Of a stretch of 64,000 nt of DNA, positions 43,450-52,680 are shown one piece after another (positions within the stretch are counted from its first letter, which is position 1; each line of letters begins with the position of its first letter). The notes beneath the pieces were generated by a model. That model was not told where the DNA came from and searched no databases. It saw nothing but the letters and a program-made list of their open reading frames with translations. The stretch spans positions 310,001 through 374,000 of the forward strand of contig JAEWJZ010000028.1 in assembly GCA_023386315.1 (NCBI GenBank). Reading direction: 5' to 3'. Source of the DNA: Bacillota bacterium (GTDB taxonomy: Bacteria > Bacillota > Clostridia > Lachnospirales > Lachnospiraceae). The translations under genes and the position numbers were made by a program.

Positions 43450-45855
43450 ATGAATACAAGAATCCAAAGATTGAGAAACAGGTTATTTGACCAGGAACCA
43501 AGAATTTGTTCGGAACGTTGTGTTATCTTTACACAATCCATGAAAAAATCAGAAGGCAGACCAATTGCATTAAGAAGAGCACAGGCATTTTATGATGTTC
43601 TGGATAAAATGACAGTTTGCGTAAATGAAGATGAACTGATTGTTGGGAATCAGGCAAAGTGGCCGAAAGCATCTCCCATTTATCCGGAATATTCTACAGA
43701 ATGGCTTGAAGCGGAATTAAACGGTAAGCCGTATTATCTATACGACAGGCCGGGTGATAAGTTCTATTATGATGAAGAAGATAAAAATAAAATACTGGAC
43801 TGTGTATGCTACTGGAAGGGAAAATCACTTTATGAAAGCCTGCGAAAGACTCTGCCTGATTATATTAATGCAGCATGGGAAGCCAATGTAATTGATGATA
43901 CCTGGGTATCGGCGGCTGGTCTGGGCAATGAGGTGGTTGATTATGAGCTGGTAATTAATAAAGGTCTTGAGGATGTTATGAGGCGGATTGAGGATAAGAG
44001 AAACTCTCTGGATCCTAAGGAACCAGGTAATGTCAGAAAACGCTGGTTTTTAGAAGCAGCACTAAAGGGAAACCAGGCGGTTGTTAATTTCGCTTACCGG
44101 ATTGCTGATGAGTGCGAAAAACAGGCACAGATGACAACGGATGAGAAGCGCAGGAAGGAACTGACTGATTTAACGGAAGTCTGCAGACATGTACCCTACC
44201 ATCCTGCGAGAAATTTTCATGAAGCGGTTCAGTCTGTTTATTTAATTTTACTGGCAGTGCATCTGGAATCCAATGGTCATGCAATTTCACTGGGAAGATT
44301 TGATCAGTATGTATATCCGTTTTATCAGAAAGATCTTTTTAAAGGCAGGATAACAAGGCAGGAAGCTCTTGAGATTATTGAAGCGTTTTTTATCAAATGC
44401 AATGAGCTGAATAAGCTGCGGAGCTGGCCTGACACAGAATTTTTCCTTGGTTACCAGATGTTTATTAATCTGGCTGTTGCCGGTCAGCGGGCAGATGGCA
44501 GTAATGCGGTCAATACCGTATCGGAGCTTTGCATTGAGGCATGTGAGGATCTTAAGTTATTTACTCCATCTATCTCGGTTAAATGCTGTGATGAAACTCC
44601 GGATGAATTCCTGATGAAAGCCCTTAATGCAATGGAAAACCATAAAGGAGGGCAGCCAGCATTTTATAACGACAAGGCATTCATCAGAACACTGGAAAAT
44701 ATGGGAGTTGCAAAAGAAGACAGATATAACTGGGTGCCCGATGGCTGTATTGAGGCATCAATTCCGGGCAAATGGGATTTTGCAGCAAAGGGACCATGGC
44801 TGAACGTGGAAAAGGTATTGGAGATTACACTGAATAATGGTACAGATCCTCGGACAAGGGTTCATTTTTTTAATGTTGATAAAAAAATAGAAACATGTAC
44901 CAGTACACAGGAAATTTATGAAGAATACAAGAAGGCGCTGAAGTATTTTATCGATTTACAGGTTGAAACAGAGCATATCAACGATGAATTGCATGTGGAG
45001 ATGGACATTAATGCATTTCGTGCATCGCTGGTGGAGGATTGTATCGGACGTGGGTTAGATCTGGTGGAAGGCGGCTCGGTCTATTCCGCAGATGGAGGTC
45101 CCACAGCAGGAAGCATCAGCGCAGGTGATGCACTGGCAGCTATTAATTATATTGTCTTTGATCAGAAGATTATTACAATGAACCAGCTGCTTCATGCATT
45201 AAAAACCAACTTTGAAGATGAAACAACAGTACCAGCCGGATCGGAGATAAGAGCAATTTTACTTAATAAAGCACCTAAGTTCGGCAATGATGATGATGAA
45301 GCAGACCGGTGGGTGGTAGCGGTTGAGGAATTCATCGGACATACCTACAGGTATGAATGCAAAAGCTCAAAGTATGGTAAGGGCCCGGTTCCCTGCTGCT
45401 ATTCTTACAGCCAGAGTCCGGTAACCGGAAATATTGCATTTGGCTCAAGCATTGGTGCAACGCCAGATGGCCGGAAGTGCGGGGCACCTGTAAATAACGG
45501 CGTCTCTCCTGCTAACGGATCGGAAAAAAACGGGGCAACAGCAGCCTGCAATTCTGTTATGAAGCTTCCCACAATCTATATCCAGAAGGGCGGTATTTTT
45601 AACATGAGGCTTAGTAAGGCTGCGCTGGAGACAGAGGAGAACAAGAAGAAGATTATTGATATGATACGTGTTTTCTTTGACAATTACGGGGAGCAGATCC
45701 AGTTTAATGTAGTTGATACGGAGGTTTATAAAGACGCTATGATTCATCCGGAAAATTATAAGGATCTAATGGTTCGGGTATCCGGTTACAGCGCATTGTT
45801 TACATCATTATCTCCGGCATGTCAGGCTGATGTAATCAGCAGGACAGAATTTTAA
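43450..45855 (+). CDS. Glycyl radical enzyme (dehydratase/lyase-like, substrate unknown)
   Basis: 801 aa, full length. Radical site VRVSGYSALF with Gly779, 22 residues from the end. Thiyl site DGCIEASIPGKWDF with Cys433 and Glu435, a GC[VI]E motif as in diol dehydratases and C-O/C-N/C-S lyases, not the Cys-Cys of pyruvate formate-lyase. The residue that aligns by eye with the dehydratase His in the GHxxxDY motif is Asn160 (GNEVVDY), and the Pro that normally follows the GCVE Glu is Ala436. It therefore is not a standard glycerol, propanediol or choline enzyme. It is first in an operon with activase, sugar kinase, RbsABC importer and class II aldolase, so a sugar or sugar alcohol substrate is the best guess. 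Confidence 0.9.
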   Translation: MNTRIQRLRNRLFDQEPRICSERCVIFTQSMKKSEGRPIALRRAQAFYDVLDKMTVCVNEDELIVGNQAKWPKASPIYPEYSTEWLEAELNGKPYYLYDRPGDKFYYDEEDKNKILDCVCYWKGKSLYESLRKTLPDYINAAWEANVIDDTWVSAAGLGNEVVDYELVINKGLEDVMRRIEDKRNSLDPKEPGNVRKRWFLEAALKGNQAVVNFAYRIADECEKQAQMTTDEKRRKELTDLTEVCRHVPYHPARNFHEAVQSVYLILLAVHLESNGHAISLGRFDQYVYPFYQKDLFKGRITRQEALEIIEAFFIKCNELNKLRSWPDTEFFLGYQMFINLAVAGQRADGSNAVNTVSELCIEACEDLKLFTPSISVKCCDETPDEFLMKALNAMENHKGGQPAFYNDKAFIRTLENMGVAKEDRYNWVPDGCIEASIPGKWDFAAKGPWLNVEKVLEITLNNGTDPRTRVHFFNVDKKIETCTSTQEIYEEYKKALKYFIDLQVETEHINDELHVEMDINAFRASLVEDCIGRGLDLVEGGSVYSADGGPTAGSISAGDALAAINYIVFDQKIITMNQLLHALKTNFEDETTVPAGSEIRAILLNKAPKFGNDDDEADRWVVAVEEFIGHTYRYECKSSKYGKGPVPCCYSYSQSPVTGNIAFGSSIGATPDGRKCGAPVNNGVSPANGSEKNGATAACNSVMKLPTIYIQKGGIFNMRLSKAALETEENKKKIIDMIRVFFDNYGEQIQFNVVDTEVYKDAMIHPENYKDLMVRVSGYSALFTSLSPACQADVISRTEF

Positions 45856-45872
45856 ACGGGTTAAGAAAGCGG

Positions 45873-46790
45873 ATGGGTAAGATGCTTGAGGCAAATGTGT
45901 TTAATATTGAGCGGTATGCTACAGAAGATGGGTATGGCATCCGTACCGTTATTTTTCTGAAAGGATGCCAGTTAAGGTGCAGATGGTGTGCAAATCCGGA
46001 ATCCCAGGAATTTAAGCCTCAGGTACTTGTCAATGTGAATTCCTGTATCTCCTGTGGTAAATGCATGAACGTATGTCCTAATAAGGCTGTTTTCTATAAG
46101 AAAGGCTTTGGATATTTATCAGACAGGCTTTTGTGTACAGCATGCGGGGACTGTATCACACAATGCTATGTGGATGCAAGGAAGCTTATGGGAACTGTTA
46201 TGAACCGGGAAGAACTGCTGGATATCATATTAAGGGATGAAAAATATTATGCAAAATCAGGAGGCGGAGTAACTTTCAGCGGAGGAGAACCATTCTTTTA
46301 TGCAGAAATGATCCGTGAAATTGGAAAGGAGATGAAACAAAGGGGTTATAATTCACTGGTTGAAACCTGCGGACAGGTTCCCCTTGAACGGATTAAACAG
46401 GCATCACAGGAGGTGGATTATATCTATTATGATTTTAAACACTACAATCCTGCAAAGCATAAGGAATTGACAGGTTTTGATAATTCTCTTATTTTAAATA
46501 ATTTAGAATGGCTGGACAAAGAATACACCGGACATCTGGCAGTGAGATATCCGTATATCCCCGGCTGCAACAGTGATGACGATGCCATAAGAGGATTCTT
46601 TCAATACATAAAACAATTGACAAATATCAAAGAAATCGTATTTCTGCCTTATCACAGACTTGGTCTTCCCAAGTATCAGGGGCTTGGAAGAAACTATGAA
46701 ATGGGAGAATTAAGATCCTTAAAAAAGGTGGAAATGGTGCATTTGTATGATACTGCAAAGGAATACGGTCTGGATATAAAAATACAGTAA
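45873..46790 (+). CDS. Glycyl radical enzyme activase (radical SAM)
   Basis: 305 aa. Radical SAM CX3CX2C motif in GCQLRCRWC; ferredoxin insertion with CISCGKCMNVCP and CTACGDCITQCY for two further 4Fe-4S clusters; TFSGGEPFF is the SAM-binding GGE motif. It abstracts a hydrogen from Gly779 of the neighbouring enzyme. The usual N-terminal DGPGIRT motif reads DGYGIRT. ATG 45873 is 17 bases after the enzyme stop; ATG 45882 is an alternative. Confidence 0.93.
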   Translation: MGKMLEANVFNIERYATEDGYGIRTVIFLKGCQLRCRWCANPESQEFKPQVLVNVNSCISCGKCMNVCPNKAVFYKKGFGYLSDRLLCTACGDCITQCYVDARKLMGTVMNREELLDIILRDEKYYAKSGGGVTFSGGEPFFYAEMIREIGKEMKQRGYNSLVETCGQVPLERIKQASQEVDYIYYDFKHYNPAKHKELTGFDNSLILNNLEWLDKEYTGHLAVRYPYIPGCNSDDDAIRGFFQYIKQLTNIKEIVFLPYHRLGLPKYQGLGRNYEMGELRSLKKVEMVHLYDTAKEYGLDIKIQ

Positions 46791-46803
46791 TTGGGGTGTT
46801 GGT

Positions 46804-48285
46804 ATGGCAAAAAAAACGATCGTGGGTTTTGACTGCGGGAATTCCTCTTATCGAGTTGTATTGGGGAAATACGATGGAGTACGGATTCTGACTGAGGTCA
46901 TTGATCAGATACCAAATTGCATGGTGAAAGCGGGAAATTATTATTATTGGGATATTCTTCGGATGTTTTCGGATTTTAAAAATATTCTGAAACGGCTGGT
47001 CAGCCGGGGAGAAACAATTGATTCCATCGGAATCTGCACATGGGGAGTGGATTTTTCATTGTTTGACCGAAAGGGGAATATGCTGAATAATCCGCTGGCG
47101 TACAGAAATGCACTGGGTGAACAGCAATTGTCAGAGATGACTGATTTAGAACAGAAACAGATGTTTATGAATACAGGAATTCTTTGCGATAAAATTAATT
47201 CCGTGTACTTATTGAAAGGTATGAAAGGGGAAATGCCGGATGTGTATCAGGCGGCTGACAAACTTTTAATGATTCCTGATATTTTAAATTATCTGCTGAC
47301 TGGAAAAATGCTGAATGAACCCAGTGAATTCAGTACCACCCAGCTTATGGATGTGAATACAAAATCAGTCAGTGATTTTGTGTGCAGGGAAATGAAGATC
47401 AGCAGAAAGTTGTTTCATGATTTTGGAAAACACGGAGAAGCAATCGGATTTTTATCAGATGATATAAAGGCAGAAATAGGAGCCGGTTATGATATTCCGG
47501 TCGTGTGCGTTCCCTCCCATGATACGGCAGCAGCAGTTCTTGCGGTGCCTGCACGGCAGGAGCATTTCGCATTTATCAGTTCCGGTACATGGGCTTTAGT
47601 AGGAACTGAGCTTTTAAAGCCGCTGCTGTCAAAGGAAGTATATGATGCCGGGCTTACAAATGAGTTGGGCGCATTTGATACAGTTACACTTCTTAAAAAC
47701 GGAGCCGGAATGTTCCTGATACAAAAAATCAAGAAAGAGTATGAAACGGATGTAAAGAGAGAAGTTACCTGGGAGGAAATTGTTAAGCTTTCTGATGAGG
47801 AAATTGGTAAACATATTCCGCTTATTGATTTGAATGATATAAGATTTTTTAATCCGGTGCAGATGGGAAAAGAAATCTGGAACTATCTGAAAGAAACCAA
47901 ACAGGCAGAGGGCGGCTTTTCCTGGAATACGATTGTTAAATCAGTATATGAATCCATGGCATGCAGTTATGCTGTTACCATTGAGCATTTACAGAGAGTT
48001 ACAAAGGAATATTTTGATTGTATCTATATTGTCGGAGGCGGCGCAAAGAATGAACTTGTAAATCAGATGACAGCCAATTGTACAGGGAAGAACGTAATTG
48101 CATGTTTTGGAGAAAGCACAGCCATGGGGAATATAGCGGCACAGCTGAAATATTTTGAACCATATCTGGAGCTTAAAACCATACGTGAAATTGTCTGCAA
48201 TTCAGTAGAAACCAAGAGCTATATGCCGGACACTGACACCTCGTATCTGATTGACAGTTATAAAAAATTACAGGAAAGGAGCTGA
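46804..48285 (+). CDS. FGGY carbohydrate kinase, rhamnulokinase-like
   Basis: 493 aa, two actin-like domains. GFDCGNSSYRVVLG is the first phosphate loop, CTWGVDFSLFD and SHDTAAAVLAVP mark the rhamnulokinase branch, SSGTWALVG the second phosphate segment and VGGGAKNELVNQMTAN the adenosine segment. Rhamnulokinases phosphorylate ketoses at O1, the product form that class II aldolases cleave; such an aldolase is in this operon. No isomerase supplying a ketose is encoded here. Specificity is inference from family resemblance. Confidence 0.88.
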   Translation: MAKKTIVGFDCGNSSYRVVLGKYDGVRILTEVIDQIPNCMVKAGNYYYWDILRMFSDFKNILKRLVSRGETIDSIGICTWGVDFSLFDRKGNMLNNPLAYRNALGEQQLSEMTDLEQKQMFMNTGILCDKINSVYLLKGMKGEMPDVYQAADKLLMIPDILNYLLTGKMLNEPSEFSTTQLMDVNTKSVSDFVCREMKISRKLFHDFGKHGEAIGFLSDDIKAEIGAGYDIPVVCVPSHDTAAAVLAVPARQEHFAFISSGTWALVGTELLKPLLSKEVYDAGLTNELGAFDTVTLLKNGAGMFLIQKIKKEYETDVKREVTWEEIVKLSDEEIGKHIPLIDLNDIRFFNPVQMGKEIWNYLKETKQAEGGFSWNTIVKSVYESMACSYAVTIEHLQRVTKEYFDCIYIVGGGAKNELVNQMTANCTGKNVIACFGESTAMGNIAAQLKYFEPYLELKTIREIVCNSVETKSYMPDTDTSYLIDSYKKLQERS

Positions 48286-48289
48286 TATT

Positions 48290-49783
48290 ATGAGCGATAT
48301 TATCCTGAAAATGACGGGGATATCAAAGAAATTTTTTGGAGTTCCGGTTTTAAAAGATACCAGGCTTGAGGTCAGAAAGGGAGAAGTGCATGTCCTGCTG
48401 GGTGAGAATGGCGCGGGAAAATCAACACTGATAAAAATACTTTCGGGGGCATACCGTCGCGAGAGCGGAAGCGTTGTTTTAAATGGTGAAGAACTTCCTG
48501 CCATGTCTCCCAAAGAGGTGATTGATAAAGGAATCAGTGTGATTTACCAGGAATTCAATTTAAATCCTCATGTATCAATCTGGGAAAATATATTTATGGG
48601 CAAAGAATATACAAGCAGGGGAATCATAGACCGGCGAAAGAGCAGAGCTGAGGCTCAAAAATATATGGATCTTATTGGCCTTTGCTGTGATCCGGATACA
48701 CTTGTGGGGAACTTAAGCGTTGCACAGAAACAGATGGTGGAAATATCAAAAGCAATCTCTATGGATGTTAAAATACTTGTTTTGGATGAACCTACGGCAT
48801 CGATAACAGATAAGGAAACGGAACGGTTATTTAAAATCATAAGAGAGCTGAAAGCAAAAGGCATTGGAATCATTTATATATCACACCGCATGGGGGAATT
48901 GTTTGAAATTGGTGACAGATGTACCGTAATGAGAGACGGGGAGTATGTGGATACGGTGGAGCTTAAGGAAACCTCGGTGGAAGAACTGACCAGAATGATG
49001 GTAGGCCGGAATGTAAATTTCAACAGATTTGAAAATACCTTTGTAGATGTTCATAAGCAGGTATTGAAGGTGGAAGAATTATGCTACAAAAATCTGCTGA
49101 AAAACATCAGTTTCAGCTTAAATAAAGGAGAAATACTGGGGATGTCCGGTCTGGTGGGTTCCGGAAGGACAGAGCTGGCAAAATGTATTATTGGTGCATA
49201 TACAAAAAATTCCGGCAGAGTTTTTTTAAATGAGAAAGACATGACAAGAACAGATATCTGCAGATCAATTGAGGAAGGGATTGTTTATTTAAGCGAAGAC
49301 AGAAAAGATGAGGGTCTTGTGCTGATGCATTCACTCAAAGAAAACATATCACTTCCCAATCTAAAGCTTTTTGGCAAATTCGCTCTCAGCAAAACAAAAA
49401 TAGATGATACGGCGAATCAGTCGGTTGAAAAATTGTTGATAAAAACACATTCAATCAACACAGCAGTAAAAAATTTATCCGGCGGTAATCAGCAAAAGGT
49501 CGTGATTGCAAAATGGCTTTTAACAAATGCCCAGATATTTATATTTGATGAACCAACCAGGGGAATCGATGTAGGTGCCAGAGATGAGATCTATCAGATC
49601 ATGGGGAAACTGGTTGGGGAAGGTAAATCAATTATTATGATTTCATCAGATATTCCGGAAATACAAAAAATGTGCGACAGGGTTTTGGTGCTGAATAATG
49701 GGGAAATAGCAGCAGATGTAAAAAACACCACGGATTTAACACAGGAGAAGATATTATCCTATGCACTAATGGGAGGAAAATAA
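48290..49783 (+). CDS. Sugar ABC transporter ATPase, RbsA/MglA-like
   Basis: 497 aa from ATG 48290 after GAAAGGAG. Two tandem ABC domains, as in the ribose/galactose class. The first: GENGAGKST, LSVAQKQMVEI, LVLDEPTASI. The second: GLVGSGRTE (degenerate Walker A), LSGGNQQKV, FDEPTRGIDVG. The usual division, first domain ATP-competent and second degenerate, is kept. Energises monosaccharide import with the next two genes. Confidence 0.93.
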   Translation: MSDIILKMTGISKKFFGVPVLKDTRLEVRKGEVHVLLGENGAGKSTLIKILSGAYRRESGSVVLNGEELPAMSPKEVIDKGISVIYQEFNLNPHVSIWENIFMGKEYTSRGIIDRRKSRAEAQKYMDLIGLCCDPDTLVGNLSVAQKQMVEISKAISMDVKILVLDEPTASITDKETERLFKIIRELKAKGIGIIYISHRMGELFEIGDRCTVMRDGEYVDTVELKETSVEELTRMMVGRNVNFNRFENTFVDVHKQVLKVEELCYKNLLKNISFSLNKGEILGMSGLVGSGRTELAKCIIGAYTKNSGRVFLNEKDMTRTDICRSIEEGIVYLSEDRKDEGLVLMHSLKENISLPNLKLFGKFALSKTKIDDTANQSVEKLLIKTHSINTAVKNLSGGNQQKVVIAKWLLTNAQIFIFDEPTRGIDVGARDEIYQIMGKLVGEGKSIIMISSDIPEIQKMCDRVLVLNNGEIAADVKNTTDLTQEKILSYALMGGK

Positions 49784-49784
49784 A

Positions 49785-50747
49785 ATGTGGAATTTATGTA
49801 AAAGCAAAAAGATAGATGTACATGCATGTTCTCTTTATCTGGGAGGGTTTGTCATATTACTGGCATTTTCAATCCTGTGCCGGCTGAACGGTAAAAACTT
49901 CTTTTCCATGCAGAATATCATGAACATTATCCAGCAGTCGGCCATTATTGGAATCACAGGGATAGGAGCATCCTTTGTTATATTAACGGGAGGAATTGAT
50001 TTATCGGTCGGATCCATTATCGCATTTGTGGGAATTGCCGGAGGCATGATGTTAAAGGGCGGGGTTCCTTTGGCAGTCACTATTATATTATGTATCGTAA
50101 TCGGCTTTCTGATCGGGATGTCTAACGGATATTTTATCAGTTATGGTAAGGTCCCGGCGTTTATCGTAACATTGGGATCCATGCAGATATTCCGGGGATT
50201 TACTAAAGTTTTAACAGACGGAAAGCCCATTTCCGGCTTTGATGACAGTCTGGCAGCCTTCACCGGAAGCAAGCTGTTTGGAATAACGGCACTGGTTTAC
50301 TATGTTTTTATTCTTTATGTGATTATGGTATTTGTAACGACAAAAACGAAATTCGGCAGGAGAGTTTATGCGTTTGGCGGGAATCCCAATGCGGCGAAGC
50401 TTTCCGGTGTAAAGATTCGCAGTATCGAAATCTTAACATATGCCATTGCAGGCATGTTTTCAGCAATGGGAGGAGTCTGCTTATTATCCAGACTTGCATA
50501 TGCAGATCCCAATGCAGGTGCAGGATACGAAATGGATGCCATAGCAGCAACGGTATTGGGAGGCATTGCGTTATCAGGAGGAAAAGGAAATGTTGGAAAT
50601 ACACTGATTGGGGCGTTGGTTTTAGGAATATTAAAATGCGGTCTGCAGATATTGAATGTAGCTACCTACTGGCAGACAGTCATAATCGGCGTTGTGATTA
50701 TTCTCGCAGTCTATGTTGATAAGGCAAACGAAAGAAAGGCAGAGTAA
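49785..50747 (+). CDS. Sugar ABC transporter permease, RbsC-like
   Basis: 320 aa, eight to ten hydrophobic spans. ILTGGIDLSVGSIIAF and KVPAFIVTLGSMQIFRGF are the conserved RbsC family motifs, and LSGVKIRSIEILTYAIAG plus AIAATVLGGIALSGGKG mark its coupling and C-terminal regions. ATG 49785 directly follows the ATPase stop. A small GCGTT-TTAT-AACGC hairpin (50773-50786) in the 69-base gap after it has no T-tract and may protect the upstream message. Confidence 0.92.
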   Translation: MWNLCKSKKIDVHACSLYLGGFVILLAFSILCRLNGKNFFSMQNIMNIIQQSAIIGITGIGASFVILTGGIDLSVGSIIAFVGIAGGMMLKGGVPLAVTIILCIVIGFLIGMSNGYFISYGKVPAFIVTLGSMQIFRGFTKVLTDGKPISGFDDSLAAFTGSKLFGITALVYYVFILYVIMVFVTTKTKFGRRVYAFGGNPNAAKLSGVKIRSIEILTYAIAGMFSAMGGVCLLSRLAYADPNAGAGYEMDAIAATVLGGIALSGGKGNVGNTLIGALVLGILKCGLQILNVATYWQTVIIGVVIILAVYVDKANERKAE

Positions 50748-50816
50748 TAAGGATATCTGGCTTCGGGTTCAAGCGTTTTATAACGCATAAAAATAAAAAA
50801 CCAAGGAGGAAAAGAA

Positions 50817-51869
50817 ATGAAAAAAAGAGCGCTGACTGTGGTATTGGGTATTGTTATGGCAATGACTGTGTTAACAGGTTGTGCTAAGAAGGGAGAAGTT
50901 AATGAAGTAAAAACTGAGACAAAAGCGGAAACAAAAACAGATGCAGAAACAAAAGCAGAATCAAAGGCGGAGGCAAAAGCCAATAACTATACCATTGGTT
51001 TTGTTCCCATGACGCTGAACAATGAATATTTTATCGCCATGTGTAATGGTGCGAAGGAAAAGGCAAAGGAACTGGGTGTTAAACTGGAGGTTCAGGCGGC
51101 AGATTCTCATGCCAGCGCTGCGGATCAGCTGACAATTGTGGAAAATATGATCACATCCGGGGTAAACGCCATTTGTATTGTTCCTTCATCTTCGGAAGGA
51201 CTGGAGACAGCACTTAAAAAATGTGAAAGTGCAGGAATTCTGGTATTTAACATTGATACAAAGCTGGATGATTCCGTGACAGGTAAAGTGTCGATGAAGA
51301 TTCCATTTTACGGAACGGATAATAAAACCGGCGGTATCAAAGCAGGAGAATACGTAAAACAAAATTTTGACAAAGGAATCAAAACAGCGATTCTTACTGG
51401 TATTGAAACCCAGCAAAATTCCTGGGACAGGCGTGATGGCTTTGTTGAAGGGGCAGGGGACACAATTAAGATAGTTGCAGAGCAGTCAGCAAATTGGGAG
51501 GTTGACCAGGGTTATAATGCAGCTCAGAACATCATTACGGCAAATCCGGACTTACAATTGTTCTATTGCTGCAACGACAGCATGGCAATTGGCGCAAGAA
51601 GAGCGGTGGAAGAAGCAGGATTAAATGACCAGATTAAAATTATTGGTTTTGATGGTGCTTCTGAAGCATTAAATATGGTGAAATCCGGTAAGTTTTTCGG
51701 AACGGTGGCCCAGGATCCGGTTCAGATGGGGAAGCTTGGTGTTGAAAATGCAGTGAAAGCGCTGAATGGAGAAACGGTAGAGCAGAATATCGATACCGGT
51801 TCCAAGCTTATTTTTACAGATAATGTTGATGCACAGTTAGAGTATATTACACCATACATAGGAAAATAG
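50817..51869 (+). CDS. Sugar-binding lipoprotein, RbsB-like
   Basis: 350 aa. Signal peptide with lipobox VLTGC at residues 18-22, then a charged linker made of ETKAE/AETK-like repeats (residues 30-58), then the periplasmic-binding fold: TIGFVPMTLNNEYFIAMCNGAKEKAKELG, CIVPSSSEGLETAL and GFDGASEALNMV. Binds a monosaccharide outside the membrane for the RbsA/RbsC pair. AAGGAGG precedes the ATG. The long repetitive linker is unusual for the family and probably spans the cell wall. Confidence 0.92.
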   Translation: MKKRALTVVLGIVMAMTVLTGCAKKGEVNEVKTETKAETKTDAETKAESKAEAKANNYTIGFVPMTLNNEYFIAMCNGAKEKAKELGVKLEVQAADSHASAADQLTIVENMITSGVNAICIVPSSSEGLETALKKCESAGILVFNIDTKLDDSVTGKVSMKIPFYGTDNKTGGIKAGEYVKQNFDKGIKTAILTGIETQQNSWDRRDGFVEGAGDTIKIVAEQSANWEVDQGYNAAQNIITANPDLQLFYCCNDSMAIGARRAVEEAGLNDQIKIIGFDGASEALNMVKSGKFFGTVAQDPVQMGKLGVENAVKALNGETVEQNIDTGSKLIFTDNVDAQLEYITPYIGK

Positions 51870-51894
51870 TGTATACAAAAAGGAGAGAAAAAAG

Positions 51895-52542
51895 ATGAAT
51901 TACCGTAAGCTGATTGTTGACAGCGGAGTTAAATTACTGGGTTCCGGATTAACGGTGGAAACCTGGGGAAACATTAGCTGCCGTGATCCTGAAACAGGCT
52001 TGGTTTATATGACGCCAAGTGCAATGAGTTATAACACAATTACAGAGGATGACGTGGTAGTCTGCGCTTTGGATGGCACGGTTGTGCAGGGCAGCAGAAA
52101 GCCTACGATAGAAAAGGATCTGCATTTATCAATTTACAGGGCGAGGAATGAGGTAAATGCCGTTGTACATACCCATCCCATCTATTCCATGATCTATTCG
52201 TGCCAGGGAAAGATGATTCCGTTGATTATTGATGAGGCTGCTCAGGCTCTTGGCGATGTGTGCAGATGCACGAAGTACGCGCTGCCAGGTTCCATGCAGC
52301 TGGCTGAGGAATGTGCAAAAGCGCTGGGAACAGAAGCGAATTCCTGCCTTCTTAATTCCCATGGGGCTGTATGCATTGGTGCTGATATGGATGCTGCATT
52401 TAAGGTTGCCAATGTATTGGAGGTAACTGCGCAGATTTATTACATGGTAGAGGCAACAGGGGGGAAACCTACGACGATATCCGATGAGAATATTGCAGCC
52501 ATGAAGAATTTTGTTAAGAATCATTACGGGCAGGGAAAATAA
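51895..52542 (+). CDS. Class II aldolase/adducin family, fuculose-phosphate-aldolase-like
   Basis: 215 aa, normal for L-fuculose-1-phosphate aldolase. ETWGNISCRD is the phosphate-binding N-terminal loop (usually GTxGNxS), TPSAMSY the second phosphate contact, EKDLHLSIY contains the catalytic Glu, HTHP and NSHG give the three zinc His. It should cleave a ketose 1-phosphate into dihydroxyacetone phosphate and an aldehyde. Last gene before the terminator; completes the import-radical-kinase-aldolase set. The exact sugar is unknown. Confidence 0.88.
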   Translation: MNYRKLIVDSGVKLLGSGLTVETWGNISCRDPETGLVYMTPSAMSYNTITEDDVVVCALDGTVVQGSRKPTIEKDLHLSIYRARNEVNAVVHTHPIYSMIYSCQGKMIPLIIDEAAQALGDVCRCTKYALPGSMQLAEECAKALGTEANSCLLNSHGAVCIGADMDAAFKVANVLEVTAQIYYMVEATGGKPTTISDENIAAMKNFVKNHYGQGK

Positions 52543-52564
52543 AATTAACGAAACAATAACTTAA

Positions 52565-52612
52565 TGAAAGAATACCTCCGGTGAAATTTTTGGAGGTATT
52601 CTTTCATTGTAT
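52565..52612 (+). terminator. Intrinsic terminator of the sugar cluster
   Basis: A perfect 15-base stem, TGAAAGAATACCTCC (52565-52579) with GGAGGTATTCTTTCA (52592-52606), with T-rich 3' side. Confidence 0.85.
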
Positions 52613-52680
52613 TATTTTCCAATTTGTCATACAATGATGTTAAATGCAAAAGGATCTGATTAAAATTTGGGAGGTAGTGT

